In this document: positions 11,924 to 23,673 of the stretch, piece by piece
Layout: each line of letters starts with the position of its first letter
How positions within the stretch are numbered: position 1 is the stretch's first letter
Origin: Emmonsiellopsis sp. PD_33
Taxonomy: Eukaryota; Ascomycota; Eurotiomycetes; Onygenales; Ajellomycetaceae
Length of the DNA stretch: 64,000 nucleotides
Reading direction: 5' to 3'
NCBI GenBank assembly: GCA_032988165.1
Contig: JANTQF010000025.1
Span: 1 to 64,000 of the forward strand
Notes under the pieces: model-generated
What the model was told of the DNA's origin: nothing
The model's database searches: none
Seen by the model: only the letters and a program-made list of their open reading frames with translations
Translations under genes and position numbers: made by a program

Positions 11924-13267
11924 CTAGGGAACGGAGAAAGAAATATTGGTACGAGGACCAAGTCTTGGTTGAGCGAGTCGCAGGGATAGTTCAATAGCTA
12001 TATCCGCGTCACGGAATGTGCTTTCGATGATTGGAGGTGGGTCACAGTTGGCAGATATAGGTGCCATTTCGGAAGAGCGATAGGGGATTTCCTCAATGCG
12101 GACGAGCGAAATATTCGATCGTCGGGCGTGCTTGTGTTGTGCGATCTCTGCGAGCCAGAGTAGATTTATATCTTTGAATTTTAAGCCAAGAAAGCCTTTA
12201 GGTTCGGGATCTTCCTTGCTTCTAAATGCACACCTGGAGCGGGGGAACGATATCTAAAAAGAGAAGTTTTCAGCGTTTGACAGAGAGGAGTAAAAGAATG
12301 TAGCGGAAAGTTGCACCTTTAATGTTTCCAATGATGGGGGGAGTCGAGAATAAAATCCTTGACGGTCAGCAGGATTAGAGTCGGCCGGTTTTTGAAATAG
12401 AAATATGCTGTTTGCTCTGAGGGTTTTGAGATTGGTCAAGCAGGTCAGATCGACAGCGGTTTCTTCCCCAACAGACTCGTCATTTTGGTAAACAAGTTCG
12501 AGCGAAACGAGCGTTTCCCGGCAATGGCTTAGAGCCTGAGATAATGGACCCGGGTGGACGTCGCCAAGGTAGGTGTTGGTGGGTTTTTTGATTATATAGG
12601 CAAAAAGTGTCAAGGCCGGACAATTTGGAAGAAGTAGATCTAGCTCCGCGCTGTAATCACTGCTAGTACTAATGATGAGTGTCTTGAGGGAAGAACGGTG
12701 TTCGATCTTGCGAACGGAGGACGCTGGCTCGCTGGAAGTCCCAAACTCCCTTCCGACTGTCAAACTCTCTAGAGCTGGAAGCTGAATGAATCTTGCCATG
12801 TCATAGAAGGGAATAGGCAATGGGGTGTAAAACTCGAGAAATCGGAGCTTCGCAAGTGGGTTGCCTGGAAGAATGCTGTCCAGATCCAACCTGGAAACAG
12901 TTGCATTCACCCAAAGGGACTCGATAGAATGGAATAGCCGAAGCGCGTCAATCTCCACGTCTAATCCAGACGAAATGGAGACGACGCTGACGGAGCGAGT
13001 ATATGTTGCCAGCTCCGGACGTGCGGTTATAGTGCGAATAAGGTCTGTAAAACTCGAAGAAGGGCCTTTGAAATTTCTATATAATGTGACATCTCGGTAG
13101 AGAGCTGGCAATACCGCTTTACTGAGCCTTCGGTTGACCAGAGCCAGGCTGGCTAGATCGTAGCATTCTAGGCAATCGTCGGAGAGAATCTGATCGATGA
13201 GTTCTGGGGGGAGGTTGTTCAACGACATTCCGAGTAGTTGGCTATATCTAACGTTTGCAGTTGTCAA
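11924..13267 (-). CDS. F-box protein with leucine-rich-like C-terminal region
   Basis: Two exons, 13267-12317 and 12253-11924, give 426 residues. Near residue 16 an F-box starts (LNNLPPELIDQILSD...LASLALVNRRL), the Skp1-binding motif of SCF ubiquitin ligases. The rest has irregular leucine-rich spacing and would bind substrate. The unspliced frame ends early at 12254. Using donor gtgcaa at 12316 and acceptor ttttag restores a further 109 residues with strong coding character (KFKDINLLWLAEIAQHKH, then RIEEIPYRSS and CDPPPIIESTF), so the intron is convincing. Target proteins are unknown. It shares a ~370-base upstream region with the divergent HD-domain gene. Confidence 0.82.
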
Positions 13268-13639
13268 GGGCAGGGTTATCCCAAACGCTTCTGACGCAAA
13301 TCCGTATATACCAGGGATGGATGTTGATACGACTTCCAGTTCTCAGGGTTCAAGTTGGAAATTGTAGAGGTTCAAGATATCTAGATTGAATTGCCTATCA
13401 AACAAGAGATGGGCGGGGGACTCGCGAGGTCATCAGGGGGAGGGGCTGCCTGGATATACACCGGGTCACATGACTGCGCTAAACCAGATCGGGAGCCCGG
13501 CACGATTAACTAGTCATAACGACACTCTGACACAAATACCAGCTTGTGATTGGCTGAAACCCTTCAAAATCCAAACCACCTTCAACTTCAACTCAATCCA
13601 TTCCCGCATCCTCAACCAACATTTCCAAAACCATTTACT
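13268..13639. promoter_or_regulatory. Shared divergent promoter, F-box / HD hydrolase
   Basis: Only 372 bases separate the two start codons, so this segment must serve both genes. It is GC-moderate with C/A-rich sequence just before the HD gene start. No specific binding motif is recognised. Confidence 0.5.
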
Positions 13640-14347
13640 ATGGCTGATCCAGAACCCAAAAAAAACTTAAATTCTGAGGCCGAAAGTGACTCTATCATCG
13701 TTGAAAAAGTCACAGAACATGTCAAACAATACATGTCCCATTATGACGCTTCTCATGACTTTGACCATGTCCTGCGCGTCCTAGGTCTCGCCCGACTCAT
13801 TGCTTCAGCTCCATCTACCCCGTCAGACCACTATAACCCCCTAATAATCACCCTCTCCGCTCTCCTGCATGATGTAGGCGATAAGAAGTACCTCAAACCC
13901 GGCGAAAACGCCGACACCTTGGTCTCCGAGCTCCTCATCTCTTTTGGGGCTCCCAACTCTTTAGCAGAGAAGATCCAGAAGATCGTCAGCAACGTGTCAT
14001 TCTCTGCGGAAACAAAGACCGCGGAGACACGGGAGAACGTGCGGAGGCTTGTGGAGGAAATCCCCGAACTAGGCGTTGTCCAGGATGCGGATCGCTTGGA
14101 TGCAATTGGCAGCGTGGGGATTGGAAGGACGTTCACCTATGGTGGTGCGGTTGGGAACAGGGGCAAAGGAAGAAGCATGCAGGAGACGATAGAACATTTT
14201 ACGGATAAGTTGGAACGCTTGGAGGGACTGATGAAGACGGCGGAGGGGAGGAGGTTGGCGGGGGAGAGGACCAGACGGCTTAAGGTGTTTAGGGAGTGGT
14301 GGGAGGAGGAGACGCGGGTGGCGCAGGAGGGATTGAAGGCGGTTTGA
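13640..14347 (+). CDS. HD-domain metal-dependent phosphohydrolase
   Basis: A single exon of 235 residues starting MADPEPKK. It has the HD-superfamily metal ligands: SHDFDHVLRV (His ~39 and ~43), LLHDVGDKK (His-Asp ~77-78) and a later QDADRLDAIG aspartate. The order H...HD...D and the size match bacterial YedJ-like and fungal HD hydrolases acting on phosphate esters; the substrate is unknown. The open frame extends upstream to 13550 only through a TTG codon, so the ATG at 13640 (context ctATGg) is preferred. No targeting signal is seen, so it is probably cytosolic. Confidence 0.9.
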   Translation: MADPEPKKNLNSEAESDSIIVEKVTEHVKQYMSHYDASHDFDHVLRVLGLARLIASAPSTPSDHYNPLIITLSALLHDVGDKKYLKPGENADTLVSELLISFGAPNSLAEKIQKIVSNVSFSAETKTAETRENVRRLVEEIPELGVVQDADRLDAIGSVGIGRTFTYGGAVGNRGKGRSMQETIEHFTDKLERLEGLMKTAEGRRLAGERTRRLKVFREWWEEETRVAQEGLKAV

Positions 14348-14953
14348 ATGAAGATACAATATTAATGTGCGGTGTTGATTGAGTGGTTAACTAGCATATG
14401 ACAAAAGGGGGTGGGTGAAGTTTCAACAAGGAGACTTGTTAATTTGGAACGCAATCAAGATGAAAGTGTAGTGTGATATGATCCATAATCATCTGTATTT
14501 AAGCATATAGAGTGTGTTGATTTTAAATCTACGTTACTGAAGCGATTCTTTTCTATTAGCTGATATATATCCCCAGCATAGCACCATAGCCATGGGTTGA
14601 GACAACAATATCCAGGAGTGATGGTTCAGGGGCTACTGAAAGTGCGCGCCTCTAAGTAGCCGTGAATGCCACATAGTTCATAGTTTTGGATGGTATTACA
14701 GAGTACTTTAATAGTTAGGTAATTATCTCCTTGGCTGCCTGCCTAATCTCTATGGCCCTGCTGTTTTCCCTTCTATAAGGATACAGTCCGTGCCTCAGCT
14801 AAAACTTGTGCTGTTACCCACTGGTTTCCTTAGCGGCGCAATCTTATTGATATTGTTCTCCATAGTCTGAGTTGTAATTTGTAGAGGATGCTTCGGGTCT
14901 GCGAGCCGGGGTGGAATCGCTAATTAAACCTGTACACTGCAGCAAATTCCCCC
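14348..14953. other. Intergenic between convergent genes
   Basis: About 600 AT-rich bases carrying the 3' flanks of the HD hydrolase (plus) and the oxygenase (minus). No gene, RNA or repeat stands out. Confidence 0.5.
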
Positions 14954-16079
14954 CTAATCCTTTCTAACCTCAATCAAATGTCTCGTGCTTGGCCTACTAA
15001 CCGCGGCGAACTCAGGCAGTTTAAGATCTGGAAAGATCTTCTGCACCTTCACACCAAGGTATTGTCCCCAGATCCCCTGGAGACTATCGAATGTCGACCG
15101 TTGTGCCCAACGTTTGAGTGTCGCAGCGTCAGGGTCCCTAGCAGCAGCGGAGAGGGGGAAACGCTGCATTTTAGCTGTCCAAGCGGGATCGAAGAAGAAT
15201 GGGATGGAAAGCCGGTCAGACTCAGGCAATGGTGGCAGAACACGGTGGAGTGGGGAGATATAGAGACCGGAAGTGAGTCGATCAAGGATGTCGCCAACTA
15301 TATAAAGTGCTGGGATTAGTTATAAAGCTTGCCAAATCGAATACTATGAAACACCTACCGTTGACTATAAACGAGTCAGGAATTACGGGCACATCTACCC
15401 ATTCACCCGAAGGGGAAACAACCTGAAGCCCCGGCGCATTTTGTGAAAGAATAGTAAGAAATCCAAAGTCCGAATGCTCCCCAATGCCACAGCTTTCAAC
15501 ACCTTGCCTCTTCGAATATTTAAACGCGCGGAAGAGCTGCACGGGCTCGGGGTCTAGAACCCTTCTTCTCACTTCCCCCTTATCCAATCCCAGCCCCACA
15601 CTCATCGCATCGCTGATGGTCAAACCAAGCTCGGTAATCTTCTCAGTATATTCCAGCACCAGCTTCCTCATCTCAGGCACATCGTGGTCGGGAAACTGAT
15701 TCTTCCCATAAGTCGGCATACCCTTCAATGGATGCTCATCCTCGGGGTTCAATTCTGGACCTGCATAAAAGCCCTCCTTCTGGTCTGTATTTCCCTTGGT
15801 TCCCTCCCCGCCCCAAGGCATGTAACCTCTCCATGCCCATCCCCCATTCCGTAAATGAAGCTCCTCTTTCTTTGGCGGGGAAAGCGCGAAGAATTTATTC
15901 AAAGCCGTGCGAAGGGAGCCTGTGAGGCTGGGTGGGATGGGATTGGTCCCTGTGAGGATGAAGACACCCCAGGTACTGAAGGCTGAGTGGATTTGGGAGA
16001 TTGTGGCGAGAGATTCAGGAGACGAGAAGGAATCGGAGGTGAAGAGGGGGGTAGCGTCAATGACAGGTATTTGGCTCAT
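14954..16079 (-). CDS. 2-oxoglutarate/Fe(II)-dependent dioxygenase (IPNS-like)
   Basis: Two exons, 16079-15359 and 15297-14954, give 354 residues. The N-terminal DIOX_N domain (IPVIDATPLF...STWGVFILTG) precedes the jelly-roll core. The iron-binding triad is His ~202 and Asp ~204 in GEHSDFGFLTIL, plus His ~258 in SPLHRV. The 2-oxoglutarate clamp is RLS at ~269-271 (DRLSIPFFFDP). The family hydroxylates or desaturates small molecules using O2 and 2-oxoglutarate; the substrate is not predictable. The intron (62 bases, donor gtaggt) is supported by restoring VNVGDILDRLTSG. It is followed 454 bases away by the UNC-93-like transporter on the same strand. A functional link is possible but unproven. 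Confidence 0.92.
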
Positions 16080-16533
16080 TCTTATCCGGTTTCAATGTGA
16101 CGGGGACTACTGCAGGGATTATTGGCACAAGTAAGTAAATGTGAGAAGGTGACAGTCGCTTGAGACGTCAATCAGCGAGTGTCCAATTGATTGTTTGGGG
16201 TATTGGTATTCAGAGCTCGGAGGGAGGGCTCCTCTCTCTGCAGAAATCAGAAGCCGCGGCTTCAACCCCACTCGGCAGGTTGGATCGCAGTTACCGGAAT
16301 AACCCTTTTCCATGGGAAGAAGAGCCAGCATGTCTACCGCATCATTGTAGCCGTCCTCGGGATTTCTTGATAAGGAAATTAATCTGTTATTATATTACAT
16401 TGGCTGGTTTGTATCTATCTTTGCCTTGTGTGAGGCGGCAAGGAATACTACTACTGGTACTACCTATACCAAGCAACCCCTAGTCGAACACCCTCACGCG
16501 ATATATTCAACCCTAGGGAGCAAGTTCCCGAGG
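16080..16533. other. Intergenic between two minus-strand genes
   Basis: 454 bases holding the oxygenase promoter and the 3' flank of the UNC-93-like transporter. No recognisable element is seen. Confidence 0.45.
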
Positions 16534-18147
16534 TCACTGCGCAGCCTTCTCCTCCACTTCAGGCTTTTCGTCTGTATCTTCAGCAGGTTTAACGCTCGTC
16601 AGCGTTATCTGAAGAAGGGTGGGGATAGCCAGCAGCAAAGATCCAATACACAACCCCCAGTCCATGCCCAACTGGGTCATAGAAGAGGCGTGCAGGGCAT
16701 TAACTCGCCATGCCATCGCAGCACCAGTGGCTTGGAAAGTCTTATAAGCACCAACCAAGATGGATGTAACTGCAGCCGAGTTGGACATGGTACCAATGAG
16801 CCAGTAGGAGTATGATTGCCACAGTGCGTCATAGGCGCCATAGAAGATATAGAGGAAAATTGGGCCAGTCGCGATTTTCGCGTCGGTATAGTCGATATCC
16901 TGGATAAACCCCTTCGCCATACGCGCATCCTCCCATACCTGGAACGCATATCCGCCTCCCCAGATGGCCATTCCAGTGACCATGAGCACGACCCAGCCAG
17001 CCCAGGCGCGTTGACGTCGGTTAAGGGACCCCAGATCGAGCAGCAGACCCATGACAAGACCACCAAACATCTGAGCCATCCAGTACAAAGCCGAGTTCAG
17101 CGAGCGGGTGCGGATATTGAAAGTGGTTCCATTGACGTTGTTTTGCTGGTATGAGTAGAAAATGTTGGCGCAGAAAAAGAGTGGCAGAACACAGATGACC
17201 TTGACGCGGAAAATGGTGTCCCATGTAAGCTTTGCCATGCTGCGGATGTCGCGTTTTTCGATTTCATCCTCGGCTTGACGGAGTTGTTTGAGTTGGACAC
17301 GCGCGGGAGGGCATATGAAGACTCCAATAACCCAGCCAAATGCCATGATGGTAGCAAATGCGATGTATGTGGAATCGGTCACCGTTCCTTCCTTGGAATT
17401 AAAGTTGAGACCGAAGCTGGCGAGGGAACCGATCATGCCACCCGAATTGAAAATAATCCAAAAGACGGCGATGGCGCGACCCTTTTTCGACTCATCTATG
17501 TAGCTGGTCATAATGGCTCCTTGGCTAATCCACAAAAACGATGCCCCAATACCGAGGATGGCACCGGCTGCGATCACGAAAGCTCCGTTCGCGGTCTCTG
17601 AAAAGATGACAAATCATTAGATGCGCTCAAGATAGGGGTAGGGGAAAATGTGAGATATAACACCGCTGGATCCATTGACTTCAGAGGACACTTACGATTG
17701 AAGTTCAACAAACTTCCGCTGTAAAGAGCGTAGGTCCACCCGCCAATCATCCAACAAGATCGGGGGCCAATGATCGAGAAAATAGGACCAACAACAAACA
17801 ATGCCGTGGCAGCAGTTGCCGAAAGCAAAGCCACATTTGCATTTGCAGCCACAGTAGGGTCGACTTGGCCAGAACCTCCCATGCCACCCAGTGCATTGTA
17901 CATCTGTGTTTAATGTTAGTTAGCACATGTTTCCAGATTTGATATCTGCATCGGTTTCATGAAACAAATGACGCAGTAGCTAAACACTCACTCCAGGACA
18001 GCAGAAACAAATGAAACTGATCAGCACAATCTGGAACCATGGGTTGGTGAAGGTAGCTGAATACCATGGCACTGGTGCCGCATTGTTTTCGACAGAGTGC
18101 TCCAAGTCGGCCTCAGGCGCCGTGGTGGCTTTGGTTGACTCGGCCAT
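16534..18147 (-). CDS. UNC-93-like MFS transporter
   Basis: Three exons, 18147-17992, 17903-17696 and 17597-16534, give 475 residues. The product has an N-terminal hydrophilic tail rich in Glu/Ala, the first helix QIVLISFICFCCPGMYNALGGMGG, and about 11-12 helices. Motifs typical of fungal UNC-93/DUF895 proteins include GASFLWISQGAIMTSYI, the basic loop SKKGRAIAVFW, NSALYWMAQMFGG and SYSYWLIGTMSN. The acidic C-terminal tail is normal for the group. The family is membrane-bound; transport substrates are largely unknown. The ATG at 18147 (MAESTKATT) is chosen over an upstream in-frame ATG at 18270 because the family starts with a short polar tail. Confidence 0.9.
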
Positions 18148-20250
18148 CTTGATTTCTGGGGTGGGAAAAAATTCTGTGGAGATGACTGGGGAGAAGCTGG
18201 AGAGCCATGAGGGGATCATCAAGGGATATATAGGGCGTTCCAGAAGGCGAGCCGGGTGCTTGCTGCTCATTCAAACATCGGGTATTTACCGACAACGGGC
18301 AGGGACTAGAACTGATGTGGAAATGGATTCTGGGGGGAAGATTGCTCCCCACACTGCTATCTCGGTCCCAGCACATGGCATAGCAATTTGATTCGTGTTC
18401 TCCATATCAGACAGGTTTAGCGGGTCATAGGGTAGCACTGTTCTTGACCCCAGGCCCCAGGGTGAGATAGGTTGTAACTTTCGCCTTAGCATTCTTTGTG
18501 GAGAATATTTCATTTTTTCTCCACATCGATAGCAGCTCCTGAAACCAACGTAAAAAATCCGTGCTTGAAGTCCGGGATGGGTGTAATCAGCATTGGTGAG
18601 AAATAATTGGGTATCTAGATCAGCAATCAAGGGCCATTGCAAGATCTTAATTAACTTACTTTAAAAGTTGGTAAACATGTTTTCTCGGCCCATGACAGAT
18701 TCTCAATAAGTTACCGTCCGATGTAGCAGGGGGGCGAGAAACGCTGCTTTTTTAACTAGCATTTCATGCCCGCACTCTCTTGAGCCAACCGCAATGTTAC
18801 ATCGGAGTCTATAAGAATAGGCTGGGGCGACTTGCTCCCACTATCCGTGTCCCCTTTGCACGTTTCATCAAAACTAGTTTTCTTCCTTTCTAGTAGGGCA
18901 ATTCATTCCTGAAAGCAGACAATTTCTCTTCGGTCATTTACCATCAAATTGCCATGTTATGTGGATTGTCGGCGGCAGTTCCTGTTATTGAGACGAGGGG
19001 AACTTTCACCCCGCGACCCCGGAGCTGCACTAGTTCTCGCGCTCTAAACCGCATGGCCAGGAGTTCGCGGTAGGAATTTGTTACGTGAGCGATACTACTC
19101 CGTACCAAAAGCAACATCGGTCCAATGGAGAAGACTCGCGGGGTACATCTCTGCATGGAGTTTTTGAGACTGACAGGGGGTTACTTTGGTGAAGTTTTTC
19201 AACGTCATGCTGAAACTATCCTCGTGGGATGGGGTAGCTGCGCTGGAAGGTTCACCCTGTTTTTGGATCTTGATTCCCCTGTGTTTTTTTATTAGTAGAA
19301 TCCTTAAAATCCAGCTTTTTCCACAGGAACAGGAACAGGAACAGGAACCAAACCATGGCCAGGCCAAGCGATATTCAGTGGGATTCGGCTGTCAGACGTG
19401 GTCCTCCATGATCCATCCATTGGGTCAGGAAATGCCTAGCCGGGCTGGGCGAGGGTTGGTGAAGCTTAACTTTGCCAAATGCTGCTCCCCGTTTCCTTGG
19501 AGAAGCTTGCTTGTACGTCTGGGAAAACACGATCAAGGACCTCTCGAGCAAAGAAGAGAGATACTCGGGGGGCTGCTATTTTCCCCTCTCTCTTTTTCGT
19601 GGCCATTCTGAAGCTGTGACATAGGAATGGGAGATAGGGTGCACCCAGAGTTTATTTCACCCCACAATCCATCCACACGGTCGCCAGCGCTCCGGCGTGG
19701 GATGAGACTCATGAGAGGGTCCTCTTCACCCAAAGCTTTGGCCTTGGGGGAACTTGTCCATCCGTCACTGCTCAAAATCGCTGGTGTTGGGGTCCGCCAG
19801 CCCCTAGGCTAGCACCCGGGATTGACTAACATAATAATGCTCCTTTAAAATGGCACTTCAAGGTGACATGGGGGCGTTGCAGATTCTGCCCGAGATTCCC
19901 GATCATTCGGCATCACCCGTCAACAACATTTCTTGCTTGATATCACCATGCCAAAGCGGCGATAGGGTCTCGTAAAGCTATTAACGAAAAGAAGGAAAAG
20001 AAAGGAAAAAGCGTACAAAACATTCCTCTCTTCCGGAGCCGCTACCCAATCGGTGTGGGGCAAATAAATAATCGAACTTCGGCATTCCAACCCGGCGTGT
20101 GTAGTCGAAGTCAAAATCCGGCCTTGATAAACCCTTGCCGATTCCAATTCCGCGATCGATTCCATCAGCCTGGTTCTCTGTATAAAATTCGAACAGGGGA
20201 AGCTAACCATATACCCTCGCACATACCTATTTCCCTAGCGGCATGATACG
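18148..20250. promoter_or_regulatory. 2.1-kb divergent intergenic region
   Basis: Lies between the start codons of the UNC-93-like transporter (minus) and the MurQ-kinase fusion (plus). Several open frames of 70-140 codons exist on both strands, but none shows family motifs or plausible splice partners. A short hexanucleotide repeat is at 19324-19347. Otherwise I see nothing definable. Confidence 0.5.
19324..19347. repeat. (CAGGAA)4 hexanucleotide repeat
   Basis: Four perfect tandem copies of CAGGAA in the gene-free region. Confidence 0.95.
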
Positions 20251-22802
20251 ATGACCCTAATCGATCTCTCCTCTCTCCAGACCGAGGGCCGAAACCCAAG
20301 GACAATCCATATTGACCAGGTCTCAACCCTTGAGCTATGTCGTCTAATAAACAATGAAGACGCTGCCGTGGTGCCGGCCGTTGGCGAATGCCTAGCGGAC
20401 ATTGCTGGCGCGATTGATGCTCTCGCCGAACGAGTCCGCCATGGTGGACGCGTGATTTATGTTGGAGCCGGGACGAGTGGACGGTAAGCAAGCAAGCAAG
20501 CGAGTTGTTTTCAGGAGAGGGTGTACGGTCCTATATACGTTACCCCCTGCGCTGTACCCCCTTGATATTCATACGTATGTGACGTATTTCATTCTATCGA
20601 GTGCCATTCTATTTTCCCTCTTGTTATTATTGTTCTACCTTTTCATTATCACCGAGATATAGATAGCTAGATCTGCGTTCATCAGTTTCACCCCTAGCCA
20701 GTTTTTATAGGACATTCGCGTTGAACTCATTTGCGAACCACATCTTCCATCCTAGTGTCCAACTTATTCTGAAAGTACCTATATGAAGTTCTAACATAAT
20801 CTACTCCCCAGACTCGGCGTCGTCGACGCCTCCGAAATCCCGCCCACCTTCTCCGCACCCCATGGCCAATTCATCGCCCTCATGGCGGGCGGTGACGCTG
20901 CCATGCGCATCGCCCAAGAAGGCGCTGAAGATAGCGTTGAAGCCGCCACAGCAGACTTGGATCCGCTCAACATGGACCCAAAGCTGGACTCGATCATCGG
21001 TATTGCGGCATCAGGTAGAACGCCCTATGTCATGGGCTGTCTCGAGTACGCGAAGAAGCGCGGGTGCGTAACGATTGGTGTTGCTTGCTCCAAACCCTCT
21101 GCCATGAGTACATCTGGTATTGTGGACTATATGATTAGTCCCGTTTCCGGACCAGAGGTTGTGACGGGGAGTACGCGAATGAAAGCAGGCACGGCGACGA
21201 AGTTGGTTTTGAACATGTTAAGCACCGGGGTGATGATTAAGGTTGGGAAGACGTATGGGAATATGGTGAGCTCAAGTCCTACTTCTAGTTTCTGTGATTG
21301 TCCTTCAGGCAGCTGACAGAATATCTAATTATCCAGATGGTCGATCTAAAATCTTCCAATCTGAAGCTTGAGCAACGAGCTAGAAACATTATCAAAAAGG
21401 TCTCCGGTACCTCGTGTCCATCAACAGACGCTGAAATAGATGCACTTCTCAAAAAATGCAACGGCAGCGTCAAGCTTGCCCTGGCTACGTTGGCCCTTGG
21501 TTCTACGGTTGAAGAGGCCCAGCAACGCCTTGAATCTGGCGGGGGTAAGTTGACTGATGTATTGAAGCAAAAGAGCCAAGAATCCGCCCAACAAAATGCT
21601 ACCAAAGTGACTGTTTCACGTACCAGCATTCCGTTGGTGATGTATGTTGATGGTGGAGGTACAAAGTGTGCTGCAACCGTTGTTGGACCAAACGGCGAAA
21701 TAGGGGAGGGCGAAGCGGGTCCATGTAACGTGTAAGTCAACGACACGTACCCCTTTTCTTTATAATTTATATCAAGTAAAAGTTCACTGGCTCACCTGTA
21801 TCATGCAGAACCGATGTGGGCCTCGAAACATCCATATCCTCCATAACACTGGCAGTTCAGCGTGCGCTAGACTCCCTATCATCCTCTAACCCAACCACAC
21901 AAAAACTGGACCTCGAATCAACCAATTTCGTGTCCATATGGGTTGGCCTCGCAGGTTACGATCGTCCAGAAGTGAAAGCCCGCATGGACCCGGCTCTATC
22001 AAGCCTTTTCAACCTGTCAATCGAGGGTGGAAAGCTTAAGGTATCGGGCGACATTGACGTTCTTGCCTCAGCAGCAGTCGAAGGAAATGGAGAAAACACT
22101 ACGAACAAATCTGCTGTAGTCCTAATTGCTGGCACCGGCAGTGTGGCTGTGAGTTACGCCCGCAGGGGGGAAGGGGTAGACACGGAATTTACCCGCATCG
22201 GCCGATCAGGGGGCTGGGGACACCTCCTCGGCGACGAGGGCGCAGGGTTCGATCTGGGGAGACAGGCTATCCGCAACGCACTATATGAGCTTGATGCACT
22301 CCGCATTGCAAATGCTAACGCTCCACTATGCGGTAAGAGTTTGGAAGCACTGTCCCCGTTGTCCAAGAAAGTTCTGGAACAATTCAACCTCGCTACTTCA
22401 GATTCGCAGCAATCAAACGTCGACCTTCTCAGTGCTGTGCTCTCTGGAAATGACAGTGGTGCAAGCACCAAGTCCAAAATCGCACAGATTGCCAAATTAG
22501 TCCTGGAGTTTGATTCCACAGACACATCTGCCAACGAGATTATAACAACGGGAATCTCGGGGCTCATCCGCACGCTCTCCCCGCTACTCAAAGCTCCGTC
22601 ATCTACGCCACTTGATCCTGCGTCGTCAACTTTGGTGCTCAGTGGCTCATTGCTCTCAAGCGAAAATGAGCGATATCGAACATCCCTACTGGCCGAGTTG
22701 GAGCTGCGGGGCATCAAATTCGGGGCCGTGAAGCTTGTACAAAGCCCGGCGGGTGTTGGTGGGGGCGTCCTGGCTCGGAAAGCATTCACGGCGACTTGCT
22801 GA
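20251..22802 (+). CDS. MurNAc-6-P etherase (MurQ/GCKR-like) fused to BadF-type sugar kinase
   Basis: Four exons (20251-20483, 20812-21265, 21337-21731, 21809-22802) give 691 residues. Residues ~1-310 match MurQ: an early TEGRNP motif, an SIS sugar-phosphate fold with YVGAGTSGRLGVVDASEIPPT, ALMAGG, GIAASGRTPYV and GSTRMKAGTATKLVLNM. MurQ cleaves the lactyl ether of MurNAc-6-phosphate to GlcNAc-6-phosphate. From ~330 a BadF/BcrA/N-acetylglucosamine-kinase fold begins (YVDGGGTKCAATVVG), followed by LIAGTGSVAVSY, GGWGHLLGDEGAGFDLG and SGSLLSS. The fused enzyme could phosphorylate MurNAc/GlcNAc and process the product. Fungi lack peptidoglycan, so it either salvages bacterial wall sugars or acts like animal glucokinase regulator, a MurQ relative. 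Intron 1 is unusually long (328 bases). Confidence 0.92.
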
Positions 22803-23673
22803 GAGATGTTGGTAGCACCACGGATAGATTGATGTCAGCCCTTGGGAAGGGGGTAACAGGAATTGGCTCTGCATCGCAGTCGCGCTTTGTCCGGAGACGT
22901 CTGAGAAAATGTATCTAGATATTTGGATAGAGATATGTTTGTTTATTTGAGGTAGCAAATGATAGACCGTACTTTGAATCGGTATTTCCGTGTGCTGTTG
23001 GAGTTGGGTCAACATCGGCACATCATTTGCCGGTCAACATCATACAGGTATTTGCCAGAGGGGCCGAATGGAGTTAAATAATTGTCATTCCCGTGACCCA
23101 ATCGTGTTGTTTTCCGGATCCCGTCGCGCTTTCGGCCCCCACATGTAAGGATGATATGAGATCTGCATGCAGCTCTCCCGTACGCAAATATTCGATTGCA
23201 TGCAACGGATGGGTAGCAGGCCAACGGAAACTAATGACACCGGGAGAACCCGTGGGCAAATATAATTAAAAGCGGAAACATATTTGTAAATCTTCGCCGG
23301 ATTTAAACACGGTCTTTGTTTTAGATGTTAAACAGGAATGAGGGCTGCAGTATTATTGCAAATGCAGACGAAACTTCCAAACAACAAAGAATAAGGATTT
23401 TCTAAGTCTTATGCCCGCATGCATGGCATGATGCTCTATGATGATCAGATAGTTAACTATGGCAGATTCCAAAAAAAGCGTCAACTTCGTTTTTAGTATT
23501 TACCTTTTAGTATGCCAATCTTATACTTCGAATGGATATAAATCACCTCCTATCCTACCCCCATCCTCCCCTTCACCCCTTAAACTCCCTGTGCAGCCTT
23601 CCTTCCTATTGCTCATAGCTCGAACCCAAAAAATAACCAACTACAATACCTCCGCAGAAGCCCCTCCATCACC
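22803..23673. other. Intergenic, 3' flank of fusion and promoter of small peptide
   Basis: About 870 bases. AT-rich with a C-rich tract just before the start of the small secreted peptide, a pattern common in fungal leaders. No other gene is seen. Confidence 0.5.

Noticed and set aside
13550..13639. 30-residue N-terminal extension of the HD hydrolase
   Set aside because: It begins with TTG, not ATG, and has no family similarity; ATG at 13640 is better.
19186..19611. 141-codon plus-strand frame in the 18-20 kb spacer
   Set aside because: Composition and lack of motifs argue against coding; it spans a CAGGAA tandem repeat.
21298..21735. MurQ and kinase as independent neighbouring genes
   Set aside because: A single exon (21337-21731) contains the end of MurQ and the start of the kinase with no stop between them.
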